DNA of 25,375 nt from an uncultured Phycisphaerales bacterium (GTDB lineage: Bacteria; Planctomycetota; Phycisphaerae; UBA1845; CAIVHJ01): the NCBI GenBank assembly GCA_903905665.1, contig CAIVHJ010000102.1, positions 1 to 25,375 on the forward strand, given 5' to 3'. Shown here in pieces: positions 15,636 through 24,378 of this stretch (its first letter is position 1; every line of letters starts with the position of its first letter). Made by a program: the position numbers and the translations under genes. The notes below the pieces were generated by a model that did not search any database, was not told where the DNA came from, and saw only the letters and a program-made list of their open reading frames with translations.

Positions 15636-15737
15636 AAAAACCCATCGTAACAAAGAACGACCAAACGAAAAGTGCAAAATCCGCGTGATTCAAATAGTCA
15701 ACAAGAGACTTTCCAATCCGAAATTCACCGTCGAAGA

Positions 15738-17954
15738 TCATCGGACGTATTGCGGAAACCGGTCCAGAATTAGTCGCGCCACGTCGCGGCAGAGGGGACC
15801 GGAGTTTCGTCCCCCGCTCTCACCGAAATCCAGTTCGACGGCGATCGCCACTCGAGGAGGAATCGTCCAGATCGGCGAACCGGAGGAATTTTTCTTCTGG
15901 AGAAACGCCACAAACCACGCATGAGAGTCCAACCGCTCCCCTTCGCGTTTTTCGTGCGCGGGCCAATACGCCGCCGGATGGGCCGTAAACGGGATATCCT
16001 TGTATTCGGGATATTTCGCACGAAATTTGTCTTTCGCCATTCGGAGCGAATCCGCCGGAACGGTCCTGGAAAGTTTTTGGCCCTCTACTTCCAGATCAAT
16101 CCGATACTGTGTCACCCAGCGACTGACTTCGGCACTGCCGCTCTTTCCACATAGTACATATTCCGGATGATCCAGATGCGCGTACTTCCTCGCCGTACCC
16201 CCTTCCTCATTCACGACATCGTACATCCCGCGCCGAATGATCCCCCAGACCGAAGGCGAAACCGGCAACGTCCAACTCGGTGTCGTGTCGAATGAAACCT
16301 CCGAAGTTCCACCGGGCGTAGAATCGGTCCTGCGAACCAACGTCAAAGGTTGATACACTCCACTGGCGTATGTGGCCACCAGATTGACCGCCTGAATCGG
16401 CGTGAGTTCCACCTCACCCTGACCGATGGCATAGTTGCGGCCGTCGCCGCGACTGGCAGGACGACCACGATGCGTCTCAAGCCAACTCGGCGTCGGAAGA
16501 ATTCCGACTTGTTCTTCACGCAAGCCGATCCCCGTCGTTCGCCCGATCCCCACCATATCGAACCAGTTGCACAATTCCGCCACGCCCAGGCGATCCCCCA
16601 GATGAAAACAAAACACGTTGCAACTGTGCTTGAGGGCTTCTTCGCAATTGAGGACCCCGTGATGCATCGGCTCGCGAGACCCCGCCGCCGACCAGCATCG
16701 CCACTCCTTCGGATTTTCCGGAAACAAACTCCCTCGGCATTCGTAGGTGTAGGATTCGTCAATCATCCCGCTGGACTGAGCCGCCACGATCGTCAGCGGT
16801 TTCATGATCGATCCCGGGGCGCAGGCATGCGCCGCCGCGCGAAACCACAACGGCCGGTGCAGCGTGTCGTCGCTGAGCGATTCGTACTGCTCATTCCACC
16901 GGCTGGGATCGTAAGAGGGATAACTCACCATCGCCAACACTTCGCGCGTCGCAATGTCCACTACCACCACCGCTCCGCCCGGAATCGTCGAATGAACACC
17001 CACCTCTCGACCCAGCAATTCGTAAATCTCATTTTGCAGGTCCGAATCGATCGTCAACGCGACATCGCCCCCCTGAACCGCCTCCCGACGTTCGGCGGGA
17101 CGGTCATCGTAAAAAGTCACGACCCGACCCCGTGATCCTCGCAACATTCGTTCAGACGACCATTCCACGCCGGCGCTTCCGATCACGTCGTCGTCGGTGT
17201 ACCCTCCCCAATCCACAATCTCCCCGTCTGCAAAAAACGGACGTTTCTCAACATCCTGCGCCTGAACCGGCGCGACACGACCCATCACGTGCGCCATCGC
17301 CGGACCCGCGTGATAAACCCGTCGGCTCGAATCCACCACGTCCACCGCCCCCGTCCGGTACAACCACGGAAACCGTGACATCAACAATTGACGGGCCTGA
17401 ATCTGGCGATTCTGGTCCAGGTTGGTGATCAAAGGATGAACCTCAATCTCCTCTTGAATCGTCACTTCGCGCCGATGGACTCGCTCCACCGATCGTTTGA
17501 TTCGTTGCACCCGATCGAGAATCTTCTGTACGTCCTGTTCAAATTCGGTCGGCGTTCGATGTGCAAATGCCGCCAATTCCGGCCGGAGCGATCGGGCCTG
17601 CTCGGACAGTTGCTCCACAAGGCGATCTATCGGCGGAGGATCCTGACCCTGGAACTCAGGAAACTTACGAATCGAGCGTGCCAGTTTCCGAAGGTAACTC
17701 TCGTCACTCGTCAGCAAACCGTAGGCTACAGAAATAGACCAGCAGGGTTCGTCAGAAGCCAACTCTCGACCGTTGCGATCCAGAATCCTGCCCCGAACCG
17801 GCTCCATGAATGTCTGGGATCGAATCAGCAAAGCATCCGCCTGCTGTCGGTAACGATCTGCTTCAACAATCTGGAGCTGCACCAGCCGAAAGACCAGGAT
17901 CATCCAGCCGGCGAGCAAAAGGATGAGAAGTATCCGAAGGCGGAACTCAAACAA
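15738..17954 (-). CDS. mrdA: Penicillin-binding protein 2 (transpeptidase)
   Basis: This 738-residue class B PBP is the cross-linking enzyme of the elongasome and partner of RodA. An N-terminal membrane anchor (about 7-27) is followed by the pedestal (PVRGRILDRNGRELASD). The transpeptidase domain has active-site Ser382 in SIMK, Ser444-Cys-Asn446 as SxN and Lys604 in KSGSAE. The TTG start at 17954 is supported by AAGGAAG eight bases upstream and overlaps the end of mreD by eight bases. Two features are unusual. Residues 145-200 form a charged, probably helical insert. Between KSGSAE and HAWFVAFL lie roughly 70 residues, well above the usual 25-35, including TVPADSLRMAKDKF. Penicillin sensitivity cannot be inferred. 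Confidence 0.94.
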   Translation of the reverse strand: MFEFRLRILLILLLAGWMILVFRLVQLQIVEADRYRQQADALLIRSQTFMEPVRGRILDRNGRELASDEPCWSISVAYGLLTSDESYLRKLARSIRKFPEFQGQDPPPIDRLVEQLSEQARSLRPELAAFAHRTPTEFEQDVQKILDRVQRIKRSVERVHRREVTIQEEIEVHPLITNLDQNRQIQARQLLMSRFPWLYRTGAVDVVDSSRRVYHAGPAMAHVMGRVAPVQAQDVEKRPFFADGEIVDWGGYTDDDVIGSAGVEWSSERMLRGSRGRVVTFYDDRPAERREAVQGGDVALTIDSDLQNEIYELLGREVGVHSTIPGGAVVVVDIATREVLAMVSYPSYDPSRWNEQYESLSDDTLHRPLWFRAAAHACAPGSIMKPLTIVAAQSSGMIDESYTYECRGSLFPENPKEWRCWSAAGSREPMHHGVLNCEEALKHSCNVFCFHLGDRLGVAELCNWFDMVGIGRTTGIGLREEQVGILPTPSWLETHRGRPASRGDGRNYAIGQGEVELTPIQAVNLVATYASGVYQPLTLVRRTDSTPGGTSEVSFDTTPSWTLPVSPSVWGIIRRGMYDVVNEEGGTARKYAHLDHPEYVLCGKSGSAEVSRWVTQYRIDLEVEGQKLSRTVPADSLRMAKDKFRAKYPEYKDIPFTAHPAAYWPAHEKREGERLDSHAWFVAFLQKKNSSGSPIWTIPPRVAIAVELDFGESGGRNSGPLCRDVARLILDRFPQYVR

Positions 17955-18516
17955 ACCGTGTTCTTCCTTTTCTCAACGTGCTGGGTGCAAAAGCCAAACC
18001 CAGCAATCGTGACCGACCAATCAAAAATCGATAGGCGATCACGGCCACCCCGGCGGTATAAACTGCCGTCGCCAAACTGGAAAGAAGCAGCGGCCACCAC
18101 ACCACCGTCGAACCGCCGAAAAATCCCAACACCCATCGCATCCACACTTCGGCAATCAGGCACGCCGCGAACGTCAGCGAAAAATAAGTGACGCGATTCC
18201 TCGTGAACACAAAATCACGAATTAAATACATCAGCAGCGTCAGCAAACCATACACCATGGACGCCCAGCCGAACTGCGCCATCCGGTCCGGCAGCACCAC
18301 CGTGTTGAGATCGATCAGCAATCCCAGCAACCACCCGCCGATCAACACATCGGGCGCTCGACCGTGCAGGGAATAGTGCACCAAAAGAACCATCAGCAAT
18401 TGCGGACAGACGTGATGAATCTGAAAAACCGGAATGCTCACTGCTGCCAGCGGAACCACCGTCGTCTGGAGGCAAACGGCTCCGATCGCCAATACCCAAA
18501 ACATCAACCATCGCAT
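17947..18516 (-). CDS. mreD: Rod shape-determining protein MreD
   Basis: This 189-residue integral membrane protein has about six hydrophobic segments. It shows typical MreD features: an N-terminal QTTVVPL segment, the PQLLMVLLVHYSLHGR stretch, then GWLLGLLIDLNTVVLPDRMAQFG. MreD is a poorly understood component of the rod complex. The assignment rests on this pattern plus position, with PBP2 and RodA immediately downstream. The usual upstream mreB and mreC are not here; instead an aminotransferase precedes it by 53 bases. They may be encoded elsewhere or be absent. Its last bases overlap the start of the PBP2 gene. Confidence 0.85.
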   Translation of the reverse strand: MRWLMFWVLAIGAVCLQTTVVPLAAVSIPVFQIHHVCPQLLMVLLVHYSLHGRAPDVLIGGWLLGLLIDLNTVVLPDRMAQFGWASMVYGLLTLLMYLIRDFVFTRNRVTYFSLTFAACLIAEVWMRWVLGFFGGSTVVWWPLLLSSLATAVYTAGVAVIAYRFLIGRSRLLGLAFAPSTLRKGRTRFV

Positions 18517-18569
18517 GTTCGTCGCTCGCCGTTCGCGCCCCGTTTCACGTTTCTTACTTCACGCATTCT

Positions 18570-19778
18570 TCAGCGGCATTTCGAAACCAGACGACCGATC
18601 GCATCAAACGCTTCGGCCAAAATTTCCTCCTGCGGCAGGAAAACGACGCGAAAATGCTTCGTTCCCGGTCGTTGGCCGAACCCGTCGCCCGGAACCACCA
18701 CCACACCCGTTTCACGGATCAATCGCGTGACAAACTCGGAATCGCTCATTTTGATTTCCAGTCGCGGAAACGCATAAAACGCACCGCCCGGCTTGACGCA
18801 ACTCACGCCTGAAATGGCATTAAATTTCTCGACCATCAAGTCGCGCCGACGCGTCAGTTTGGCCATCATTTCCTTCAGATGATCCTGCGGACCTTCGAGC
18901 GCGGGTTTAATCGCATATTGTTCGGGGTGATTGGCGGACAACCGCGCCCGTTCCATTTTCCGAACGGCTTCGCAGTATTCCTCCAATTCGCCGGCCGGCC
19001 CGCTCACAATTCCCCACCCGATTCGGAATCCGGGAACCACGTACGACTTGGACAATCCGTTGAACGTGATGATCTTGGCTTCACGCGACAGCGACGCCGT
19101 GGACACATGCTGTTTACCATCGAACACCAACTTGTCGTAAATCTCGTCGCTCAGAATCACAAGGTTCCGCTCAATTGCGATACGGATGATTTCCTCCAAC
19201 ACGTTGGTCGTGTACAGAGAACCCGTCGGATTGTTCGGATTGATCAAGACGATCGCGCGGGTTTTGTTGTTGACCTTCGACCGAATGTCTTCGATGTCCG
19301 GTTGCCAATCGTTTCCCTCATCCAGAAAATACGGATTATTCACCGCCCCGAGTTTGGACAGAATGGCGGTGTAAAGCGGATATCCCGGCGCCGGAGTGAG
19401 CACGTTTTCACCCGGATTGACCAGTGCGCCCATCGCCAGATCGATGGCTTCGCTCGCCCCCGACGTAATATAGACATGATTGATCGATCCGATTCCCTTG
19501 CGCTGCGCCTCGCGCCGAACCGCCTCAACCGCCTCCTTGATCCCTGAGGTCGCCGCGTATCCCAACTTGTTCGCCTTCATGGCTTCATACGTCGCTTCGA
19601 TCATGTGCCTGGGCGGGGCAAAATCAAAAATGTTGGGATCGCCGATGTTGAGATACCTCATCTTCTTCCCGGCTTTGGCTGCCTCGTCCGCCACCGACAA
19701 AACATCACGGACGGCATATTTGATTTCACGGGTACGCTCGGCGGGTACAATCGCACGCGATTGGGTCATCGTCACCAC
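18570..19778 (-). CDS. PLP-dependent class I/II aminotransferase, AlaA-like
   Basis: This is a fold-type I aminotransferase of about 402 residues. Motifs include YLNIGDPNIFDFAPP, GYAATSGIKEAV, the SGASEAID cofactor-phosphate region, LINPNNPTG, the ILSDEIYDKL segment and the PLP-binding lysine Lys244 in GLSKSYVVPGFRIGW. The last two, and the later LSANHPEQYAIKPAL, match AlaA-type alanine-pyruvate transaminases more than aspartate transaminases. Substrate assignment to alanine is an inference. The GTG at 19778 is the best start because GGAGG lies eight bases ahead. The upstream TTG includes that ribosome site in the coding sequence, and the ATG at 19769 is too far from it. It is the first gene of the minus-strand envelope run and may provide D/L-alanine precursors, but it could be unrelated. 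Confidence 0.9.
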   Translation of the reverse strand: MVTMTQSRAIVPAERTREIKYAVRDVLSVADEAAKAGKKMRYLNIGDPNIFDFAPPRHMIEATYEAMKANKLGYAATSGIKEAVEAVRREAQRKGIGSINHVYITSGASEAIDLAMGALVNPGENVLTPAPGYPLYTAILSKLGAVNNPYFLDEGNDWQPDIEDIRSKVNNKTRAIVLINPNNPTGSLYTTNVLEEIIRIAIERNLVILSDEIYDKLVFDGKQHVSTASLSREAKIITFNGLSKSYVVPGFRIGWGIVSGPAGELEEYCEAVRKMERARLSANHPEQYAIKPALEGPQDHLKEMMAKLTRRRDLMVEKFNAISGVSCVKPGGAFYAFPRLEIKMSDSEFVTRLIRETGVVVVPGDGFGQRPGTKHFRVVFLPQEEILAEAFDAIGRLVSKCR

Positions 19779-20221
19779 GGTCCAATCCTCCAATAGATAA
19801 ACGCAACAATCGGAAAGACTTGAGGTTACAGCGATCCCGCAAGGGGGTCAAGGTGATTCTCCATCTACTCCCGCACCGAAGGCGACGAATCAAAACGAAC
19901 CCCACACTTGGGCAAGGAATGCGGCCACCGAGAGGTCAAATCGACGCCTTCGGCAGCGAGTCATTGCATTCCGCTCGTGAGATAACTATATTGGGCTAAA
20001 TGGGTTAGCGTTCTGATCGTCTTCGGGGATGCATCGTGAAGGGAATCCAGAGTCCGTGTCCCCCAACCGCATGGGGAAGTATCAACTACCACAAGACAAA
20101 AGCGGACGAGACTCCGCACGGATGATTCGGGATTGTTTTTTCGCAAAATGACTTACCACGGCGATCGAATACCTTTTAATTACCTCATCCACTGGAAACT
20201 TTGTCGGCACGGATCAAACTC
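19779..20221. other. Divergent intergenic region
   Basis: This 443-base gap lies between the leftward aminotransferase operon and the rightward export operon, and both promoters should be here. Apart from the hexamer pair at 19823-19851 there is a small hairpin near 20098-20115 (gcgga/tccgc arms) and an AT-rich stretch around 20130-20180. No open frame in it looks real. Confidence 0.45.
19823..19851 (-). promoter_or_regulatory. Possible sigma-70-type promoter for the aminotransferase run
   Basis: On the minus strand TTGACC (-35 like, 19846-19851) and TAACCT (-10 like, 19823-19828) are separated by 17 bases and lie about 45 bases before the GTG start. The -10 match is weak. This is the only reasonable hexamer pair I see upstream of the operon. 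Confidence 0.3.
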
Positions 20222-21664
20222 ATGAAAAAGACAATTTTCAAATGGTTCATTGGGATCGCTCTGGTCCTCATCGTGGGGATGTTGTGGATGGTGCTGACCC
20301 GCAGCGCCAAAATTCAGTTCAGTTGGCTTGCGGGCGACATTGCCACGCTCAAACGAGGTGATCTGACGATCCCCATCACCGCCGACGGTGAAATCGAACC
20401 CAAGGACCGCGTGGAGATCAAATCCGAAGCCGGGGGAACCGTGGATGAAACGCCTTTTGAGGTGGGCAAACTGGTTCACGCCGGCGACCTGCTGGTGACT
20501 CTGGATCCCGAAGACGAGCAGCGCAGCTTCGATATTTTCACCAAGGCGCTTGAACAAGCCGGGATCAATCTCGACCGCGCCAAGACCTCGCTCTATCAGG
20601 CAAAGGAAGTCAGTCTGCCGATGGCTCAGGCACGACTGGACCAAACCAACTCCCAACTGGAATACGCTGAATTTGAATACGGCAAAACCAAGAAACTGGA
20701 AGAAGAGGGACAGACGCACCCGGACGAACTTCGCCAGGTCGCGTCGCAGAGAGATTCGCTGCTGGCGCAGAAAAAACAGGCTGAAGCCGACTTGCGCCGA
20801 GCAGAAAGCAACATTGATCTGGCCAATCTTGACGTAAAGCAGGCGGAGTTGGCTGTCGCCAAAGCCAAGGACGACTTGGCAGACGCCCAAAAACGAGTCA
20901 AGGAAACCCGCGTCGTGGCGCCGTCGGACGGAATGCTGTCAAAACTCTACGCCCGAAAGGGCATGGTGATCGTCAGCGGAAGTCGTTCGCTGACCGGCGG
21001 CACTCCTCTCGCCACTTTGGCGGACATCAGCGAATTCTATGTTCACACGGAAGTCGATGAAGCAGAAATCGGACGCGTCCACGACATCGCTCCGGTCGAA
21101 GCAAGACCGGGAACCTACGAAAAAGAGCCGCCGAAAGAACCCCTTGCGGTCGCTTCGACCCCCAGCGAACCCACGGCAGAAGAATCCGATCCCCCGAACG
21201 TCCCGCCGTTTTCGAGCGGCACACCCGTCAAGGTCACCGTGGAAGCATTTCCCGACGAAGTGTTTGAAGGAACGATCGATCGGATCGAACCTGAGCCAAA
21301 CAAGACCGCCGGCATCGTGACGTACATCGTTCGCATCCGCCTGACCTCCCCCAACAGCAGCAAACTTTTCATCGGAATGCATGCCACGGTGGAATTCGTT
21401 TCCGAAAAAGTGAACGACGCCGTCCTCGTTCCCAACGAAGCCGTTCGGTACGTCGGCGGGCAGAAGGGCATCTACATGCAGGTCGAATCCCGAAAAACTC
21501 CCGGTAAAAAAGTCCCCCAGTGGAAAGAATTCCGCGCGGGCCTCGATAACGGTCAGTACACACAGGTCATCGACGGACTGAAAGAAGGCGATGTCGTGTA
21601 CACCAAACTTCCCCACAATCACAAAGGCGAGGAGGTCGCCCGCGAAGAAGACATGGAAGAATAG
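20222..21664 (+). CDS. Periplasmic adaptor (membrane fusion protein) of a MacAB-type exporter
   Basis: From ATG 20222 this has 480 residues. An N-terminal membrane anchor (KWFIGIALVLIVGMLWMVL) is followed by a lipoyl-like half (GEIEPKDRVEIKSEAGGTV). Next comes a long coiled-coil hairpin (about residues 105-230, rich in Ala, Lys, Glu and Gln), the second lipoyl half (VVAPSDGMLSKLYARKG) and beta-barrel domains (VEAFPDEVFEGTIDRIEPEPN). These are hallmarks of HlyD/MacA adaptors, which link an inner-membrane ABC transporter to an outer-membrane channel. A Pro/Glu-rich insert of about 45 residues (RPGTYEKEPPKEPLAV to NVPPFSSG) sits within the barrel region and is not usual. The ATPase and permease follow. 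No TolC-like gene is in the window. The TTG at 20201 is an alternative start. Confidence 0.9.
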   Translation: MKKTIFKWFIGIALVLIVGMLWMVLTRSAKIQFSWLAGDIATLKRGDLTIPITADGEIEPKDRVEIKSEAGGTVDETPFEVGKLVHAGDLLVTLDPEDEQRSFDIFTKALEQAGINLDRAKTSLYQAKEVSLPMAQARLDQTNSQLEYAEFEYGKTKKLEEEGQTHPDELRQVASQRDSLLAQKKQAEADLRRAESNIDLANLDVKQAELAVAKAKDDLADAQKRVKETRVVAPSDGMLSKLYARKGMVIVSGSRSLTGGTPLATLADISEFYVHTEVDEAEIGRVHDIAPVEARPGTYEKEPPKEPLAVASTPSEPTAEESDPPNVPPFSSGTPVKVTVEAFPDEVFEGTIDRIEPEPNKTAGIVTYIVRIRLTSPNSSKLFIGMHATVEFVSEKVNDAVLVPNEAVRYVGGQKGIYMQVESRKTPGKKVPQWKEFRAGLDNGQYTQVIDGLKEGDVVYTKLPHNHKGEEVAREEDMEE

Positions 21665-21667
21665 GAA

Positions 21668-21719
21668 GTTCAAGAGTTTAAGAGTTCAGGAGTTTGGGAG
21701 TTCAGAAGTCTAAGAGTTT
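21668..21719. repeat. Octamer repeat in the adaptor-ATPase spacer
   Basis: About six and a half 8-base units occur between the adaptor and ATPase genes: gttcaaga, gtttaaga, gttcagga, gtttggga, gttcagaa, gtctaaga, gttt. The units match those at 3964-4011 inside the RHS gene. Two units are identical between the arrays. The function is unknown. In this intercistronic position it may simply be tolerated, or it may be a slippage-prone array. Confidence 0.7.
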
Positions 21720-21765
21720 GTTTCGGCGAGATTGAATAGCAGATCACGAGGCACGAGCGGTCAGC

Positions 21766-22539
21766 ATGATTGAGATACGAAATCTACACAAGCATTATCG
21801 AATGGGCGAGTCGGTGGTCCGCGCGCTCGACGGGGTCGATCTCAGCATCGCCCAAGGCGAAATGATCAGCATTACCGGCCCATCCGGAAGCGGCAAAAGC
21901 ACGCTGATGCACCTGCTGGGCTGCCTCGACCGGCCGACGTCGGGAACGTTCCGGTTCGATAACGTTTTGGTCAGCAGTTTGAGCAGCCGCGAACTCGCGA
22001 AACTTCGCAACCGCCAAATCGGTTTTGTCTTTCAGACGTTCAACCTGATCGAACGCACGCGTGCGGTGGACAACGTGGCGCTCCCGCTGGTTTACGCCCG
22101 TCAGCGAAACACGCACAGATCCGCCATGGCGGCCCTTGAACGCGTCGGACTCACCCAGCGCGCTCATCACAAACCCAACGAAATGTCCGGCGGGGAACGC
22201 CAGCGCGTCGCCATCGCAAGGGCAATCGTCAACAATCCCTCACTCATTTTTGCCGACGAACCGACCGGAAACCTCGACACCAGAACCGGCGAACAGATCA
22301 TGCAGATTTTCCACAACCTGCACGCCTCCGGCGTCACGATCATTCTGGTCACGCATGAAATGAATATCGCCGCTCAGGCCCAGCGCATCCTCAAAATGCG
22401 CGACGGAAAAATCCTCGAAGATCGAGCGGTCGATCACGATCACCGCCAGGAACTTATCGCCGAAAGCGTCGAAGATCGCAATACAGCCCTCAACTACGCC
22501 GACGGACTGCGAAAACAAAAAGCGGACACCGAGAGTTAA
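21766..22539 (+). CDS. ABC transporter ATP-binding protein, MacB/LolD type
   Basis: This 257-residue nucleotide-binding subunit has Walker A GPSGSGKST (38-46), Q-loop Gln91 (FVFQTFNLIERTR), signature MSGGERQRVAIARA (141-154), Walker B LIFADE (161-166) followed by PTGNLD, and the switch His198. The Q-loop context and PTGNLD tail are typical of the MacB/LolD/FtsE group that pairs with FtsX-type permeases. A C-terminal tail of about 40 residues after the domain (EDRAVDHDHRQELIAESVED) is charged. It should assemble with the permease 12 bases downstream and the adaptor upstream to drive ATP-dependent export or periplasmic mechanotransmission. The transported substrate is unknown. Confidence 0.95.
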   Translation: MIEIRNLHKHYRMGESVVRALDGVDLSIAQGEMISITGPSGSGKSTLMHLLGCLDRPTSGTFRFDNVLVSSLSSRELAKLRNRQIGFVFQTFNLIERTRAVDNVALPLVYARQRNTHRSAMAALERVGLTQRAHHKPNEMSGGERQRVAIARAIVNNPSLIFADEPTGNLDTRTGEQIMQIFHNLHASGVTIILVTHEMNIAAQAQRILKMRDGKILEDRAVDHDHRQELIAESVEDRNTALNYADGLRKQKADTES

Positions 22540-22551
22540 CGGGAGGAATGG

Positions 22552-23775
22552 GTGTTCTTTTTTCGAATCATTTTGATGGCGCTGCAAAGCCTCCGGGCGA
22601 ACTGGCTTCGCGCGATATTGGCGACGGTGGGCATCATCATCGGCGTGGGCGCCGTCATCAGCGCCAACGGCGTCCTGTATGGTGCGCGAAAAAAAATCTA
22701 TGACCAGTTTGACCAGATGGGCGCCAATCTCGTCACCGTGTTCCCCCGCCAGGCCCGGCGGGGCGGACGCACGGTCGGCACGTGGAAATCGCTCAAATCC
22801 ACCGACGTAGAAATCCTCCGAAACGAATCGAAATACGTCAAATCGGTTCTTCCGCAAATCAGCGGGCAGGGCCAGATCAAGTATTTTAACCACAACATGC
22901 AGGCAGAGATTGTCGGGACCAACACGGAGTTTGGTTCGATGTTCAACCTGAAGTTGGCGGGTGGAGAATTTCTTCATCCGGACGACATCGCGGGCAGCAC
23001 ACAGACGGTCGTACTGGGGTACAAGGTCGCGCGGGAACTTTTTGGAGGCACCCCCGCGGTCGGCAAGGCGGTCAAACTCGGCATCAATCGAACCACAGGA
23101 TTCAAGGTCATCGGCGTTCTGGAGCAAATGGGTCAAAAAGGATTTCGCAACATGGACGAAATCGTCCTGATTCCGATTTCAACCGCCCAGACCAACATTT
23201 TCGGAATACGGTTTATCGAATCCATCACGCTTCAGGCCAAGGATCAGGCGTCCATCGACCCGTTGACGGACGACGTCAAGCGAACGCTGCGCCGACTTCA
23301 CCGAATTCGCGCCGGCGACGAGGACGATTTCCAGATACTCAATCCGCAGGAATGGCGAAACCAAATCGCCGAATTCACCCAAATCTGGGCGCTGGTCCTT
23401 TACACGATTTCCGGCATCAGTCTGGTCGTCGGGGGGATCGGCATTATGAACATCATGCTCGTCAGCGTGACCGAGCGGACGCGCGAAATCGGCGTCCGAA
23501 TCGCCGTCGGCGCCCGAAGTATCGACATCCTCAACCAGTTCCTCATCGAAGCGAGCACCATCAGCCTGCTCGGCGGGGCGATCGGCGTGTTCCTCGGATT
23601 CGCACTGTGCAACTTCCTGACTTCCGTCAGCAACGACATGCTCAAAACTCAGTTGACGGCGTCCGCCGTCATCATGGCCCTCCTGACAGCCACCACCGTC
23701 GGCGTCGTCTCGGGAATCTATCCCGCCTACAAAGCCTCACGCCTCGACCCCGTCGAAGCACTACGGTACGAATAA
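22552..23775 (+). CDS. MacB-type FtsX-like permease
   Basis: This has 407 residues. The GTG start has GGGAGG immediately upstream and lies 12 bases after the ATPase stop. The first membrane helix (ANWLRAILATVGIIIGVGAVI) precedes a large periplasmic MacB-PCD domain (about 45-275). An FtsX domain with three helices follows: VLYTISGISLVVGGIGIMNIMLV, LLGGAIGVFLGFALCNFL and VIMALLTATTVGVVSGIYPAY. The sequence SVTERTREIGVRIAVGAR is the coupling region for the ATPase. The closing PAYKASRLDPVEALRYE motif is diagnostic of the MacB family. It is a separate polypeptide from the ATPase, unlike E. coli MacB where the two are fused. Confidence 0.95.
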   Translation: MFFFRIILMALQSLRANWLRAILATVGIIIGVGAVISANGVLYGARKKIYDQFDQMGANLVTVFPRQARRGGRTVGTWKSLKSTDVEILRNESKYVKSVLPQISGQGQIKYFNHNMQAEIVGTNTEFGSMFNLKLAGGEFLHPDDIAGSTQTVVLGYKVARELFGGTPAVGKAVKLGINRTTGFKVIGVLEQMGQKGFRNMDEIVLIPISTAQTNIFGIRFIESITLQAKDQASIDPLTDDVKRTLRRLHRIRAGDEDDFQILNPQEWRNQIAEFTQIWALVLYTISGISLVVGGIGIMNIMLVSVTERTREIGVRIAVGARSIDILNQFLIEASTISLLGGAIGVFLGFALCNFLTSVSNDMLKTQLTASAVIMALLTATTVGVVSGIYPAYKASRLDPVEALRYE

Positions 23776-23843
23776 TCACACAACACCGCGCCCCCTGGCG
23801 TGAACCAACTTCGACGCACAGGATGATTCAAGCGGAATCCGTA

Positions 23844-24249
23844 TCAGGCCACGGCGAGCACAAGTATCCAGGCAATGGCAAAGACCATACAGAGGATGTG
23901 CTCAGGGCAAAAGAAGACAGACGCAGCCACTCTCTCAGGATAGAATCCGAAATATGTCAGGCCCGGGATACTGGGGGGGTTTCAAGGCGAGCCAGCACTT
24001 GCGAAGGCGTTCGGTGGCGAATGTTGTAGCGAGCAACGATACGAAAACAAGCACCGCCACGACGATTCCCAGAAGCGAAAGAATCGTCGTGAGTTGGTGG
24101 CTCTTGTCCCATGCGAACCCCAATGAGGCGAAAAGGAAACCCTGCAGCTGGCAGAGCCACGTCAGACGGCGATCTACCTGCGTCGCCTCGTGTTGCACCA
24201 TTGAGCGAAGTGTCGCCGCGAATTCCTCGAATTTGTCTTCATCCAGCAT
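23844..24249 (-). pseudogene. Small three-helix membrane protein, frame broken in a G7 run
   Basis: Read straight, the ATG at 24249 opens 104 codons ending at 23935, with two hydrophobic segments after a motif VDRRLTWLCQLQGFLFASLGF. That motif resembles widespread small bacterial membrane proteins with a TWLLxxQxFLF signature (recalled, not searched). Those proteins carry a third helix near the C-terminus. Here the third helix is present in another frame: removing one base from the G7 run at 23973-23979 would continue the product through TYFGFYPERVAA into HILCMVFAIAWILVLAVA and a stop at 23844. The 406-base span is one base over a multiple of three, consistent with a single-base insertion. 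It may be a real mutation, a phase-variable tract or a sequencing error. Function unknown. Confidence 0.55.
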
Positions 24250-24269
24250 GACAGAACCCTAGTGTTGTC

Positions 24270-24340
24270 GGGTGTGCTTGCTCACCATCATTGTCCTACA
24301 ACAGTGATTTCAACAATGGGTGGGCATGTCCACACCACCG
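24270..24340. repeat. Direct repeat, copy 1, with hairpin start
   Basis: This copy opens with gggtgtgcttgctcacc, which can form a hairpin (ggtg..caccs, imperfect). The element continues with cagtgatttcaacaatgg and a degenerate ggtgggca/tgtccacacc palindrome. It matches 25153-25224 in the same orientation at roughly 80% by eye. The two copies bracket the 185-residue hypothetical gene. Confidence 0.6.
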
Positions 24341-24378
24341 AATTACAAAGCTATTTCTTACCTTACAGTACATTGCAG

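Noticed and set aside
19961..20146. 61-codon minus-strand open frame in the divergent intergenic region
   Set aside because: No ribosome site, no conserved features, and it sits where promoters are expected.
21668..21719. CRISPR-like array
   Set aside because: The units are 8 bases without spacers, so this is a degenerate tandem octamer and not a CRISPR.
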